Source: an uncultured Clostridia bacterium (lineage in GTDB: Bacteria; Bacillota; Clostridia; Christensenellales; Borkfalkiaceae). From it: a stretch of 64,000 bases of DNA. Positions 27,815 to 37,434 of the stretch are shown piece by piece; within the stretch, counting starts at the first letter, position 1, and every line of letters starts with the position of its first letter. The position numbers and the translations under genes are program-made. The stretch spans positions 132,663-196,662 of the forward strand of contig CANRDX010000001.1 of assembly GCA_947629485.1 (NCBI GenBank), in the 5' to 3' direction. Below the pieces are notes generated by a model, which did not search any database, was not told where the DNA came from, and worked only from the letters and a program-made list of their open reading frames with translations.

Positions 27815-27925
27815 AGTTTGCTCCTTTTCGGATAGAGTCGCGGCTCGCGCCGCGCAGTATATACAAACAACACATTTTTGTCAATTTGTCAAGGGGTTTT
27901 CGGAAAATTTTTTTCAAGAAAAGAA

Positions 27926-27950
27926 AAAGGCGGGGAATCCGCCTTTTGGG
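27926..27950. terminator. hairpin terminator between minus-strand genes
   Basis: AAAAGGCGGggaatCCGCCTTTT. Confidence 0.75.
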
Positions 27951-27952
27951 AT

Positions 27953-28642
27953 TTAATAATACACGACGGAGATCTTGAACTCGTCGAGCAATTTTTTGAC
28001 GTATCCCTCGCCGCCCGCTTTGATCTCCCGCAATTTTTTCATGATCTTCACTGACTGCTCGTCGACAAGGATATATTTATTGATTTTGGAGATATGAAGG
28101 CTTCCGATCAATCCTCTGCGCCGGAAGGCCTGTGCGACGGCATACCAATTTACGCGTTGATAATAGGTCTGTACTTCGAGAGCCGCACGCAAAAGTCCCT
28201 CTTTTTTATTGGCGTATTTTAACTCGAAGAGATTGATTTCCTCCGTCTGCTCGTTGTAATAAACGAGGTCGACGCCCTTGCCTTGTCCTTCCCTGTTGGT
28301 CTGTAACTCAAACCAAACGGGTTTGCCGAATTTGTCATCGAGCTTTCTGCGGCCGAAATAAAAGTCGCGTTGGACGCCCTCCTCATTGTCGCGAATGGCG
28401 TCCTGCCTGTCAACGGTGCAATACTCCTTTACGTTACAAACGTTGATCATGGGAAGTCTGCCGTCCACCAGCCGCTCCCAAATGAATTGCGCAAAGAGTT
28501 CCTGATATTCGCGCCCCGTGTCGGAAGTCTTTCCGCTCCAACATTTGATGAAACGTTGGTCGTACAACTTGGATAGATCCCTTTTCTCGTATAGCGCGGA
28601 GATTGCCGCGATGCAAGCCTCTTCTGTGTATTTGAATGACAT
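27953..28642 (-). CDS. putative PD-(D/E)XK nuclease-fold protein
   Basis: GVDLVYYNEQTEEINLFELKYANKKEGLLRAALEVQTY (D...ExK with downstream Q); RBS aggagg at proper spacing to ATG 28642. Confidence 0.6.
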   Translation of the reverse strand: MSFKYTEEACIAAISALYEKRDLSKLYDQRFIKCWSGKTSDTGREYQELFAQFIWERLVDGRLPMINVCNVKEYCTVDRQDAIRDNEEGVQRDFYFGRRKLDDKFGKPVWFELQTNREGQGKGVDLVYYNEQTEEINLFELKYANKKEGLLRAALEVQTYYQRVNWYAVAQAFRRRGLIGSLHISKINKYILVDEQSVKIMKKLREIKAGGEGYVKKLLDEFKISVVYY

Positions 28643-28658
28643 TTTTTCCTCCTGTTTC

Positions 28659-29612
28659 TTAAAATATTTTTCCGTTTTCGAGATATGCTTTTTCAATGCG
28701 GGGGTCGGAGGGGCGATAGGCTCTCCCGACGTCTATCACTGTATCGGAAAAGACGAACTGTATTTTTGCTTCCGTAATGGTTTCGGGCGCGAGATCCTTC
28801 GGATACGGCCGCTGAAAGATCTCGCAGAGCAATTTGATCGCTTCGCACGCCTCGTTTTTGCGGGCGGCGAGGAAGGGGCTGTCCAAGTATTTGAGGTAAT
28901 CTCTTTCGTGGCTTGCGATCCCCGATCTTCCGCCGACTGCCTGCGGCGAGGATTTCAATTCCGTAAGAAGCAGTGTGTAGCCGTTGGGCGCCGCGCGCAG
29001 TCCCAAGAGATCGAATCTGCCGTGCAGACCGTTTTTTTCGGCGAAACGCTCCGAATATTCCAAGTCGTAATAGGTCAAAGCGTCGTTTAAGAAGTATCCC
29101 GCCCAAAGTTGTTGTTGGCGGTCTTTTTCCAAATATACTTGTTTTTTATGCGAGACGGCGGGCGCGTCGAACGCGTATTCCGTTTTTTCGGGGTCGAAAA
29201 AGTCGTCGATCAGTCCCCGATAGGTTTCGAGAATTTCCGTCAGTTCGTCCTCGCCGCATGTTTCCAATGAAAAAGAAAGATACTTCCTCGCGTTCAAAAA
29301 GGGGGCGGGATCGACGTGCAGCTTATCGAGCCGCCCGAGCGTTTGCAGATAATTTTCCGTAAAACGGGCGTGACGGAAATCAAACTCGCCGATCGTGCCG
29401 CCGCGCGAGCGCCGTATGCGCAAGAGTTGGTGGCAACGGTAATACAGCGTGGCGGCGTTTCCGCGAAAACACAGCGCGACGCTCCGCGTTCCATTGCGGA
29501 GATTGTCGCGCACAAAGTTTACGATGCGGTCTCTGATCGGAGAGCGCGTTGTCAGAAAATCGTGGACGTGCCCGCCGAGGACGCGGCCTTCTCTCATTTG
29601 CTGCTTTGCCAT
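28659..29612 (-). CDS. putative PD-(D/E)XK nuclease-fold protein, abuts radA
   Basis: GRFDLLGLRAAPNGYTLLLTELKSSPQAVGG (D...ExK); ATG 2 nt after the radA stop. Confidence 0.55.
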   Translation of the reverse strand: MAKQQMREGRVLGGHVHDFLTTRSPIRDRIVNFVRDNLRNGTRSVALCFRGNAATLYYRCHQLLRIRRSRGGTIGEFDFRHARFTENYLQTLGRLDKLHVDPAPFLNARKYLSFSLETCGEDELTEILETYRGLIDDFFDPEKTEYAFDAPAVSHKKQVYLEKDRQQQLWAGYFLNDALTYYDLEYSERFAEKNGLHGRFDLLGLRAAPNGYTLLLTELKSSPQAVGGRSGIASHERDYLKYLDSPFLAARKNEACEAIKLLCEIFQRPYPKDLAPETITEAKIQFVFSDTVIDVGRAYRPSDPRIEKAYLENGKIF

Positions 29613-29614
29613 AT

Positions 29615-30970
29615 TCAGAACAACGCCTTGATCATTTGGGAGACGTAGGTGACGGGGACGAGTTCTATTTTACCCTTGAATTTCTCGCACGCCTTCATGT
29701 TCTTGGCGGGCAGAATGACGCGTTTGAAGCCCATTTTCAGGCACTCGTTCACGCGTTTTTCGGCGCAGTTCACCCCGCGCACTTCGCCCGTCAAGCCCAC
29801 TTCGCCGAAGACTGCCGTGTATTTTTCGATGGCGATCATCTTCTCGGCGGAGGCGAGGGCGGCGCACACGGCAAGATCGGCGCTCGGCTCTCCCAAACGG
29901 ATCCCGCCCATTGCGTTGAGATAGACGTCCTGCGTGCCGAGAGGGATGCCGCACCGCTTTTCGAGGACGGCGATGAGCACGATGAGGCGGTTGGGATCCA
30001 CCCCGAGAGACATTCTGCGCGGAAGCCCGTAAGCCGTCTTTGCCATGAGCGTTTGGATCTCCACCATCATACAGCGGTTGCCCGTTTCACTCGGGGTGAC
30101 GACGGCTCCCGCCGCAATGCCTCGGCTATCCGAGAGGAAGAGAGAGGAATAATCGGGAACGCCGAAGATGCCTTCTCCCGTCATCTCAAAGACGCCCACC
30201 TCCTGCACCGAGCCGAAGCGGTTCTTGACGGCGCGCAGGATCTTGAAGTTTTCAGACCGTTCGCCCTCGAAATAGAGGACGGTATCCATGATATGTTCGA
30301 GGACCTTCGGCCCCGCGAGGGTGCCTTCCTTCGTCACATGCCCGACGAGGAAGAAGGTGATGCCCTTTGATTTGGCGATGCGCATGATTTTGGCGGCGCA
30401 CTCCCGCACCTGCCCGACGCTGCCCGCCGCAGAGGAAAGCGCCTCGGTGTAGACCGCCTGAATACTATCTACGATGACGTATTCCGCCGAATAGAAGCTC
30501 TCTTCCGCCGCCTCGATGTTGGTCTCGTTGAGAAGAAGCAGGTTGTCGGAATCCAGCCCCAACCGCTCACAGCGGAGTTTGACCTGCGAACAGCTCTCTT
30601 CGGCGGAGAGATATAAAACCTTATGCTCTTTTGCAAGGTGCGCCGCGACCTCGGTGAGAAGGGTGGATTTGCCCACGCCGGGGTCGCCCCCGACGAGAAT
30701 GAGGGAGCCTCTCACGATGCCGCCCCCGAGCACGACGTCTAACTCCTTGATGCCCGAAGAGACGCGCTCGAACTTCTCGAACGTGACCTTCGAGAGAGGA
30801 ATTGCGCGCGATGGGGTTGCGGACATGGGGGGCTTATTTTTTGTCGGAAGGGGAGAAATCGCCTCCTCGACGAGAGTGTTGAACTTCCCGCAGTCGGGGC
30901 AGCGCCCCAGCCACTTTGGGGAAGTATATCCGCATTCATTGCAGACAAATTGCGTCAAATTTTTCGGCAT
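29615..30970 (-). CDS. radA: DNA repair protein RadA
   Basis: Zinc finger FVCNECGYTSPKWLGRCPDCGKFNTL, Walker A GGDPGVGKSTLL, KNRFGS motif, Lon-like C-terminus. Confidence 0.95.
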   Translation of the reverse strand: MPKNLTQFVCNECGYTSPKWLGRCPDCGKFNTLVEEAISPLPTKNKPPMSATPSRAIPLSKVTFEKFERVSSGIKELDVVLGGGIVRGSLILVGGDPGVGKSTLLTEVAAHLAKEHKVLYLSAEESCSQVKLRCERLGLDSDNLLLLNETNIEAAEESFYSAEYVIVDSIQAVYTEALSSAAGSVGQVRECAAKIMRIAKSKGITFFLVGHVTKEGTLAGPKVLEHIMDTVLYFEGERSENFKILRAVKNRFGSVQEVGVFEMTGEGIFGVPDYSSLFLSDSRGIAAGAVVTPSETGNRCMMVEIQTLMAKTAYGLPRRMSLGVDPNRLIVLIAVLEKRCGIPLGTQDVYLNAMGGIRLGEPSADLAVCAALASAEKMIAIEKYTAVFGEVGLTGEVRGVNCAEKRVNECLKMGFKRVILPAKNMKACEKFKGKIELVPVTYVSQMIKALF

Positions 30971-31009
30971 AGCGGTTCCTTTATTTGAAAAATGTGGTGA
31001 TGGTATTCT

Positions 31010-31150
31010 TGCCCACCCCTTTGAGGGGTGGGTGGCACGGCAGTTCTTGCCGTGACGGAAGGGGTGTACGCGACCCGTTTTAATAGCACCATAGCGTAGC
31101 ATTTATCCGTACGTGGGCAAGAAAAACGCAGCACGACGAAGTATTTCGAC
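31010..31150. repeat. intergenic hairpin/repeat region between ispDF and radA
   Basis: CCCACCCCTttgAGGGGTGGGtggcacggcagttcttgccgtgacgg, similar to 58106-58140; contains caagaaaaacgcagcacgacgaag. Confidence 0.6.
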
Positions 31151-31152
31151 GC

Positions 31153-32301
31153 CTATCCGCGATCCGTCTTTAATAACACCATAGCATAGCAGGTGATTCC
31201 TCGCCCTTCGCCGACGTAGCCGAGCTTCTCGTTCGTGCCCGCGGCGACGGCGACGTTTTCGCAGCAGAGGGCGGCGCGCAGATTGTTCCGCATGCCCTCG
31301 ATATAGGGCGAAAGGCGGGGGAGTTCGCACAGGACGGAGACGCTCGCGTTTTTCACGGAAAAATTCCTCATACGCACCATCTCCATGACGACGGAGAGAA
31401 GTTCCATGCTGTTCGCGCCCTTATACTTGGGGTCGGAATCGGGGAAATGATAGCCGATGTCGCGCTCGCCGATGGCGGAGAGCAGGGCGTCCATGAGGGC
31501 GTGGACGACGACGTCGCCGTCGCTGTGCGCCTTCAACGCGCGGTTGGAGGGAATGACGACGCCGCCGAGGGTGATGTAATTCAAATTCAGCCGCGCGATC
31601 CCGCGGTCGATCTCCTCTTGGTGGTCGAAGGCATGCGTGTCCACGCCGAACCCGACCCTTTCTGCGGGCATGAAATCGCTCGAATAGGTGAGTTTTTTGT
31701 TGCAGACGTCGCCCGCGACGATGTGAGGGCTACCGAGATAGGCGGCGTAGACGCCGCTGTCGTCGGTGAACATCTTGCCACGCCCTTCTTCAAAGGCTTT
31801 TTCGTAGGCGGCACGGATATCTTTGGTGAAGAATCCCTGCGGCGTTTGCAAGCCATAGAGCGCATTGCGGGGAGGCATGTCCGCGATACAGCCCTTCAAA
31901 ACGTGCGCGACAGTATCCGAAACGGGCACCGCGGCGACGGCGGAGCCGTATTTTTGCACGCTTTCGATGCAATCCTTGATGATCTTCTGCGTGACGAAGG
32001 GGCGCGCGGCGTCGTGAATGAGTACCATGTCGCCCTTCGTCTCTCTCAAAGCGCGCAGAACGCTCTCCCCGCGGGTCGCTCCGCCGCGCACGGGGCGCGC
32101 GCAGGGAAAGGGGGAGAGAATGGCGCGGACGCGCGCCTCGTCTGTTTTTCTGCACGCGACGAGGATCTCGTCCGCAAACGGCATGAATGCGGAGAGAGAA
32201 TGGCACAAAACGGGCATGCCGTTCAGCTCATGCAGGATTTTATTTTCGGGGAGGTTGGTTCTTGTGCCTCTGCCCGCAGCACAGATTATAACTGTTATCA
32301 T
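31153..32301 (-). CDS. ispDF: bifunctional IspD/IspF (MEP cytidylyltransferase / MECDP synthase)
   Basis: IspD: IICAAGRGTRTNLPENKILHELNG...HDAARPFVT; IspF: GFGVDTHAF...HSDGDVVVHALMDALLSAIGERDIGYHFPD. Confidence 0.93.
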   Translation of the reverse strand: MITVIICAAGRGTRTNLPENKILHELNGMPVLCHSLSAFMPFADEILVACRKTDEARVRAILSPFPCARPVRGGATRGESVLRALRETKGDMVLIHDAARPFVTQKIIKDCIESVQKYGSAVAAVPVSDTVAHVLKGCIADMPPRNALYGLQTPQGFFTKDIRAAYEKAFEEGRGKMFTDDSGVYAAYLGSPHIVAGDVCNKKLTYSSDFMPAERVGFGVDTHAFDHQEEIDRGIARLNLNYITLGGVVIPSNRALKAHSDGDVVVHALMDALLSAIGERDIGYHFPDSDPKYKGANSMELLSVVMEMVRMRNFSVKNASVSVLCELPRLSPYIEGMRNNLRAALCCENVAVAAGTNEKLGYVGEGRGITCYAMVLLKTDRG

Positions 32302-32327
32302 TTTTAATTTTACGAATCGCGTATAGG

Positions 32328-32760
32328 TTCACAAATTTTGTTTTGCGAGCGGGTTCCCGTGTCATTCCGAAACCCCGTAGGGGTTGAGAGAATCCCCTTA
32401 TACGAAGTCCATTTTTCGCAAAACAAAATTTCGTGAGGGGTTAAATATCATCATCACTAAGCCGTATCGCCCGCTGGACTATGTTGTCCTCAAAGTCATT
32501 AAGGCAACAGGGCTTGCCAAATTGGGGCGTGCAGCGCAGGGAGACCCTGCTCGCACCGTTATTAGAGAAAGGGGTTCACAAATTTTGTTTTGCTTTGGGG
32601 GATACCGCGTCATTCCGAGGCACGGAGTGCCGAGAGAATCCCCTGATACGAAGTCCGAACTTCGCGGTAGCGCAGGGAGACCCTGCTCGCACAAGGAATA
32701 AAAAGTCCCTCACCACCGCCTGCGGCGGAGCCTCCCCCTATGGGGGGAAGCCATACTACA
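32328..32760. repeat. composite dispersed repeat with internal duplications
   Basis: ttcacaaattttgttttgc at 32328 and 32575; agcgcagggagaccctgctcgcac at 32533 and 32669; gagagaatcccct.atacgaagtcc twice. Confidence 0.82.
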
Positions 32761-32774
32761 TGACGAGGGAAAAC

Positions 32775-33020
32775 TTATTCCGCGATCACCTCGTAGAGGC
32801 TCGTCGCTTCGTCCTTTTTCACCGTCTCTTTGAGGTCGAGCACGCGGAATTTCAGCACGCCCGAGAGGAAGGATACCTCGACGATATCGCCGACTTTCAG
32901 GCGGTAGGAGGGCTTCACCTCTCTTCCGTTCACGGCGATCTTGCCCGCGGAAGCCGCCTCCTGCGCCACGGTGCGGCGCTTTAAGATCCTCGAAACCTTC
33001 AAAAACTTGTCAATTCGCAT
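32775..33020 (-). CDS. rqcP: S4-domain RNA-binding protein RqcP-like
   Basis: MRIDKFLKVSRILKRRTVAQEAASAGKIAVNGREVKPSYRLKVGDIVEV. Confidence 0.87.
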   Translation of the reverse strand: MRIDKFLKVSRILKRRTVAQEAASAGKIAVNGREVKPSYRLKVGDIVEVSFLSGVLKFRVLDLKETVKKDEATSLYEVIAE

Positions 33021-33110
33021 GAGATCCCCCGCTGTATGTTCCCGCCGTGCGATAATTTCGCACTTTTTTTGTCGATTTTGTAAAAATTATTATTTCGCGC
33101 GCAAAACGAG

Positions 33111-33139
33111 TTGACATCGCCTGCATAAAAAGGTATAAT
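33111..33139 (+). promoter_or_regulatory. rpoBC promoter
   Basis: TTGACA-17 bp-TATAAT, followed by a ~210 nt leader. Confidence 0.85.
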
Positions 33140-33355
33140 TCCATACTGTATCATTATGTTTAGAATGCGGTTTTGCGCCGTTTTGTCGGATTATGCTTGC
33201 ATTTCCGACGGACGATTTCCCCTATTATACCGTGTTTTTCGGCGTTTGTAAAGGGGCGGAACGCAATTTTCATTCGGACATTTCGGTTTTTATCGATGAA
33301 AAGATATACTCGGTAGACCGTCAAGTGATAACAACAAAAAGGAGTTATTTGACGG

Positions 33356-36300
33356 ATGAACTTACCAATCCAAAAGTACGGCAAGATCGAGCGAAGAAAG
33401 TTCGGATCGATCAACGAAGTCATCGACATCCCCAATCTCGTCGAGATCCAGCGGGAGAGCTATGATTCGTTTATCGGCGAGGGGATCTCCGAGATCTTCG
33501 AGGACTATTCGCCCATTACCGACTTTTCCGACCACTTCGAGCTGTATTTTCTCGATCACGAATTCGGGAAAAGCTCCAAGTACGACGAAAAGGAATGCCG
33601 CAACCGCGACGCGACGTACGCTCTCCCGCTTCGGGTGAAGGTGCGCCTTGTCAACAAGGTGAAGGACGAGATCCTCGAACAGGACGTGTTCATGGGGGAT
33701 TTCCCTCTCATGACGGAGAACGGCTCCTTCATCATCAACGGCGCGGAGCGCGTCATCGTCTCCCAGCTCGTCCGCTCGCCCGGCGTGAACAACGTCTCCG
33801 AGACGGACAAGACGGGCAAGCAGATGTACGAGACCACGGTCATTCCGGGCCGCGGCGCATGGCTGGAATTCAAACAGGACGCGCAGGGCGTTCTCTGGGT
33901 GAATGTAGACCGCCGCAGAAAGCTCACCGCAACGGTGCTGCTGCGCGCGCTCGGTTACGGTTCCAACCGCGCGCTCGAAGAGCTGTTCGGCGGGGATAAG
34001 ATGATCGCCGCGACCATCGCCCGCGACGAGAAGGACAACCCGCCCATTCTCTCGGAGTCCGACGGCCTTGTCGCGCTTTACAGAAGGCTGCGCCCCGGCG
34101 AAGTTCCCACCGAAGAATCGGTGCGCCAGCACCTCAACAATTTGTTCTTCGATCCCCGCCGCTACGACGTGGTGAAGGTGGGAAGATACAAGTTCAACAA
34201 GAAGCTCAACCTTGCATATCGTCTCCCCGGCTGCCGCATTGCGGACGACATCGTTCATCCCGAAACGGGCGAGATCCTCGCCGTCAAGGGGGAAGTCATC
34301 TCCGAAGAGCAGGCGCGCGCCATTCAGAATGCGGGCATCGGCTCCGTGTTCGTTCTCATTCAGGATCCCGAACAGGGGGAGATCCGCCACAAGATCATCT
34401 CCAACAACACGGTGGATTTCTCCGCGCTCTCGGAAAAAAATCCGAAGGCGTTCGGGCTTCTCAAAACGATCTATTACCCCAACTTCGTATTTTCCAAAGA
34501 GATCGCCGCCGCCTGCGCGGAAAAATCGGTGGAGGAGGTCGCAGAGCAGTACCTCGATGCGATCAACGCCATCTACTACACGCACGAGACGGCGCCCGAA
34601 GCGGATGAAAAGCAGGAGGAGAAGAAGAACCGCGAGAAGAGGCGGGAGAACCGCATCAAGTTCGTCGCGGCGTGCAAGCTCTTCCACGAACTTCTCAGCC
34701 GTTCCGACGAGACCGACCCCAACGCCCCCGTCGATTTGGAGGCGGAAAAGCGCGTTTTGGGCGTCACGCCCGCCGAAAAGAAGGCGATCAAGCCCCTCGT
34801 CGAAAAACTCAACCATAAGTGCATCACGGTAGACGATATCGTCGCCGCCGTTTCCACCAACCTCGATCTGCGCTACGGGATCGGCACGATCGACGAGATC
34901 GACCATCTCGGCAACCGCCGCGTCCGTTCGGTGGGCGAGCTGCTCCAAAACCAGCTCCGCATCGGCATGTCCCGCCTCGAACGGCTCATCAAAGAGCGCA
35001 TGGCGACGGCAGACCCCATGCAGGTCACGCCGTCCTCTCTGATCAACGTCCGTCCCATCTCGGCGGTGATCCGCGAGTTCTTCGGAAGTTCCCAGCTTTC
35101 GCAGTTCATGGATCAGACCAATCCCATCGCCGAACTCACGCACAAGCGCAAGCTCTCGGCGCTCGGCCCCGGGGGACTCAACCGCGACCGCGCGACGTTT
35201 GAAGTGCGCGACGTTCACCACTCCCACTATGGGCGCATGTGCCCCATTGAAACGCCCGAAGGTCAGAACATCGGTCTTATCTCCTCGCTCGCGACCTTCT
35301 CGAAAGTCAACGAATTCGGCTTCATCATGTCCCCCTACCGCAAGGTGGACAAGGAGACGGGCGTCGTCACGGCGCATGTGGACTATCTCACGGCGGACGA
35401 AGAGGACCGCTACGTCGTCGCGCAGGCGAACGAACCCCTCGACGCAGAGGGCAGATTCGTCAATGCGCGCGTCGGCTGCCGCTACCGCGAACTCATCACC
35501 GAGTTTCCGCGCGAGCGCGTGGATTATATGGATGTCAGCCCCAAGCAGCTCGTCTCCGTTGCGACCGCGCTCATTCCCTTCCTCGAAAACGACGATACCA
35601 ACCGCGCCCTCATGGGCTCGAACATGCAGCGGCAGGCGGTGCCCCTTCTCACGACGGAGCCTTCCATTGTCGCGACGGGCATCGAGGCGGCGATCGCGCG
35701 CGATTCCGGCGTCATCGTCCGCGCGAAGGAAGCGGGCACGGCGACAGCCGTCGCTTCGGACAGGATCGTGATCCGCGAGGACAGCGGTTTTGAACGCGAA
35801 TATACCCTGAAAAAGTTTGAACGTTCCAACCAGGGGACGTGCCTCAATCAGCGCCCCATCATCTCCACGGGAGACAGGGTGGAGAAGGACGAAGTCATTG
35901 CCGACGGTCCTTCCACCTACGGCGGCGAACTTGCCCTCGGCAAGAACATTCTCGTCGGCTTCATGGAATGGGAAGGCTATAACTATGAGGACGCCATCCT
36001 CATCTCCGAAAAGCTCGTGCAGGACGACGTCTTCACCTCCATTCACATCGAGGAATACGAGACGGAAGCGCGCGACACCAAGCTCGGCGAGGAGGAGATC
36101 ACGCGCGATATCCCCAACGTGGGCGACGACGCGCTCAAAGACCTCGACGAAGAAGGGATCGTCCGTATCGGCGCAGAGGTCGGCAGCGGCGATATCCTCG
36201 TCGGCAAGGTCACCCCGAAGGGGGAGACCGAACTCACCCCCGAAGAGCGGCTTCTTCGCGCGATCTTCGGAGAGAAGTCGAGAGAGGTGCGCGATACGTC

Positions 36301-37420
36301 GCTCCGCGTTCCCCACGGAGAGGGCGGTATCGTCGTCGACGTGAAGATCTTCACCCGTGAGAACAAGGACGAACTTTCGCCCGGCGTCAACAAACTCGTG
36401 CGCGTCTACATCGCGCAGAAACGCAAGATACAGGTCGGCGATAAGATGGCGGGCCGCCACGGGAACAAGGGCGTCATCTCCCGCGTGCTGCCGCAGAGCG
36501 ACATGCCCTTCCTTCCCGACGGAACGCCCATCCAGATCCTTCTCAACCCCCTCGGCGTTCCTTCGCGTATGAATATCGGTCAGGTGCTCGAAGTGCACCT
36601 CGGCTATGTCTGCCGCCAGCTCGGTTGGAAGATCGCGACGCCCGTCTTCGACGGCGCGACGGAGCAGGATATCGAAAAGCTCTTCGAGGAGAACAATCTG
36701 CTCGGTCCCGAGGGCAAGGTAGACGGAAAATTCCAGGTGTTCGACGGCAGAACGGGTGAACCGTTTGAAAACAGGGTCACGATCGGTATCATGTACATGA
36801 TCAAGCTCATCCACCTTGTAGACGACAAGATCCATGCCCGTTCCATCGGCCCTTACAGTATGGTCACGCAGCAGCCGCTCGGCGGCAAGGCGCAATTCGG
36901 CGGACAGCGTTTCGGCGAAATGGAAGTCTGGGCGCTCGAAGCCTACGGCGCCGCGCACATCTTGCAGGAGATCCTTACCGTAAAGTCCGACGATATCGTC
37001 GGCAGGGTCAAGACGTACGAGAGCATCGTCAAAGGCAACAATATCTCCGAACCGGGGATCCCCGAGGCGTTCAAAGTGCTCCTCAAAGAACTTCAATCGC
37101 TCGCGCTCGACGTCAAAGTACTCACCGAGAACAACGAAGAGCTCATCATCCGCGAGTTCGAGGACGACGACAGGGACGAACCCCGCCGTGCGGAGCCTCA
37201 ACAGCCCGCGGAGCAGGATTTCGACCTCGGTCTCGAAGACGAAGGCGAGGAGATCGAGGGCATCGGCTCCATCTTCGACGAAGCGGGCGAGGACGAGGAT
37301 TTCGTCTCGGACGACCTGTTCGGCGGCGAGAGCGAGGAGGACGACCTCTCCGACGTGGAGGAGGACTTCTCCTTCGGCGATCTGTTCTCGGACGACGATG
37401 AAGAGGACGACAAGGAATAA
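33356..37420 (+). CDS. rpoB: DNA-directed RNA polymerase subunit beta, acidic C-terminal tail
   Basis: Canonical beta motifs ([47 protein letters not shown]). Confidence 0.97.
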   Translation: MNLPIQKYGKIERRKFGSINEVIDIPNLVEIQRESYDSFIGEGISEIFEDYSPITDFSDHFELYFLDHEFGKSSKYDEKECRNRDATYALPLRVKVRLVNKVKDEILEQDVFMGDFPLMTENGSFIINGAERVIVSQLVRSPGVNNVSETDKTGKQMYETTVIPGRGAWLEFKQDAQGVLWVNVDRRRKLTATVLLRALGYGSNRALEELFGGDKMIAATIARDEKDNPPILSESDGLVALYRRLRPGEVPTEESVRQHLNNLFFDPRRYDVVKVGRYKFNKKLNLAYRLPGCRIADDIVHPETGEILAVKGEVISEEQARAIQNAGIGSVFVLIQDPEQGEIRHKIISNNTVDFSALSEKNPKAFGLLKTIYYPNFVFSKEIAAACAEKSVEEVAEQYLDAINAIYYTHETAPEADEKQEEKKNREKRRENRIKFVAACKLFHELLSRSDETDPNAPVDLEAEKRVLGVTPAEKKAIKPLVEKLNHKCITVDDIVAAVSTNLDLRYGIGTIDEIDHLGNRRVRSVGELLQNQLRIGMSRLERLIKERMATADPMQVTPSSLINVRPISAVIREFFGSSQLSQFMDQTNPIAELTHKRKLSALGPGGLNRDRATFEVRDVHHSHYGRMCPIETPEGQNIGLISSLATFSKVNEFGFIMSPYRKVDKETGVVTAHVDYLTADEEDRYVVAQANEPLDAEGRFVNARVGCRYRELITEFPRERVDYMDVSPKQLVSVATALIPFLENDDTNRALMGSNMQRQAVPLLTTEPSIVATGIEAAIARDSGVIVRAKEAGTATAVASDRIVIREDSGFEREYTLKKFERSNQGTCLNQRPIISTGDRVEKDEVIADGPSTYGGELALGKNILVGFMEWEGYNYEDAILISEKLVQDDVFTSIHIEEYETEARDTKLGEEEITRDIPNVGDDALKDLDEEGIVRIGAEVGSGDILVGKVTPKGETELTPEERLLRAIFGEKSREVRDTSLRVPHGEGGIVVDVKIFTRENKDELSPGVNKLVRVYIAQKRKIQVGDKMAGRHGNKGVISRVLPQSDMPFLPDGTPIQILLNPLGVPSRMNIGQVLEVHLGYVCRQLGWKIATPVFDGATEQDIEKLFEENNLLGPEGKVDGKFQVFDGRTGEPFENRVTIGIMYMIKLIHLVDDKIHARSIGPYSMVTQQPLGGKAQFGGQRFGEMEVWALEAYGAAHILQEILTVKSDDIVGRVKTYESIVKGNNISEPGIPEAFKVLLKELQSLALDVKVLTENNEELIIREFEDDDRDEPRRAEPQQPAEQDFDLGLEDEGEEIEGIGSIFDEAGEDEDFVSDDLFGGESEEDDLSDVEEDFSFGDLFSDDDEEDDKE

Positions 37421-37434
37421 GGGAGGAAGATGAT

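Noticed and set aside
32384-32701. Small ORFs in the ispDF-rqcP gap
   Set aside because: Entirely inside dispersed repeat modules; translations are repeat-derived and lack RBS support
33193-33465. 90-aa ORF overlapping the rpoB leader and start
   Set aside because: Out of frame with rpoB, no RBS, no recognisable domain
33362-37201. 1279-aa minus-strand ORF opposite rpoB
   Set aside because: Shadow ORF produced by codon bias in a conserved gene; no recognisable domain and no RBS
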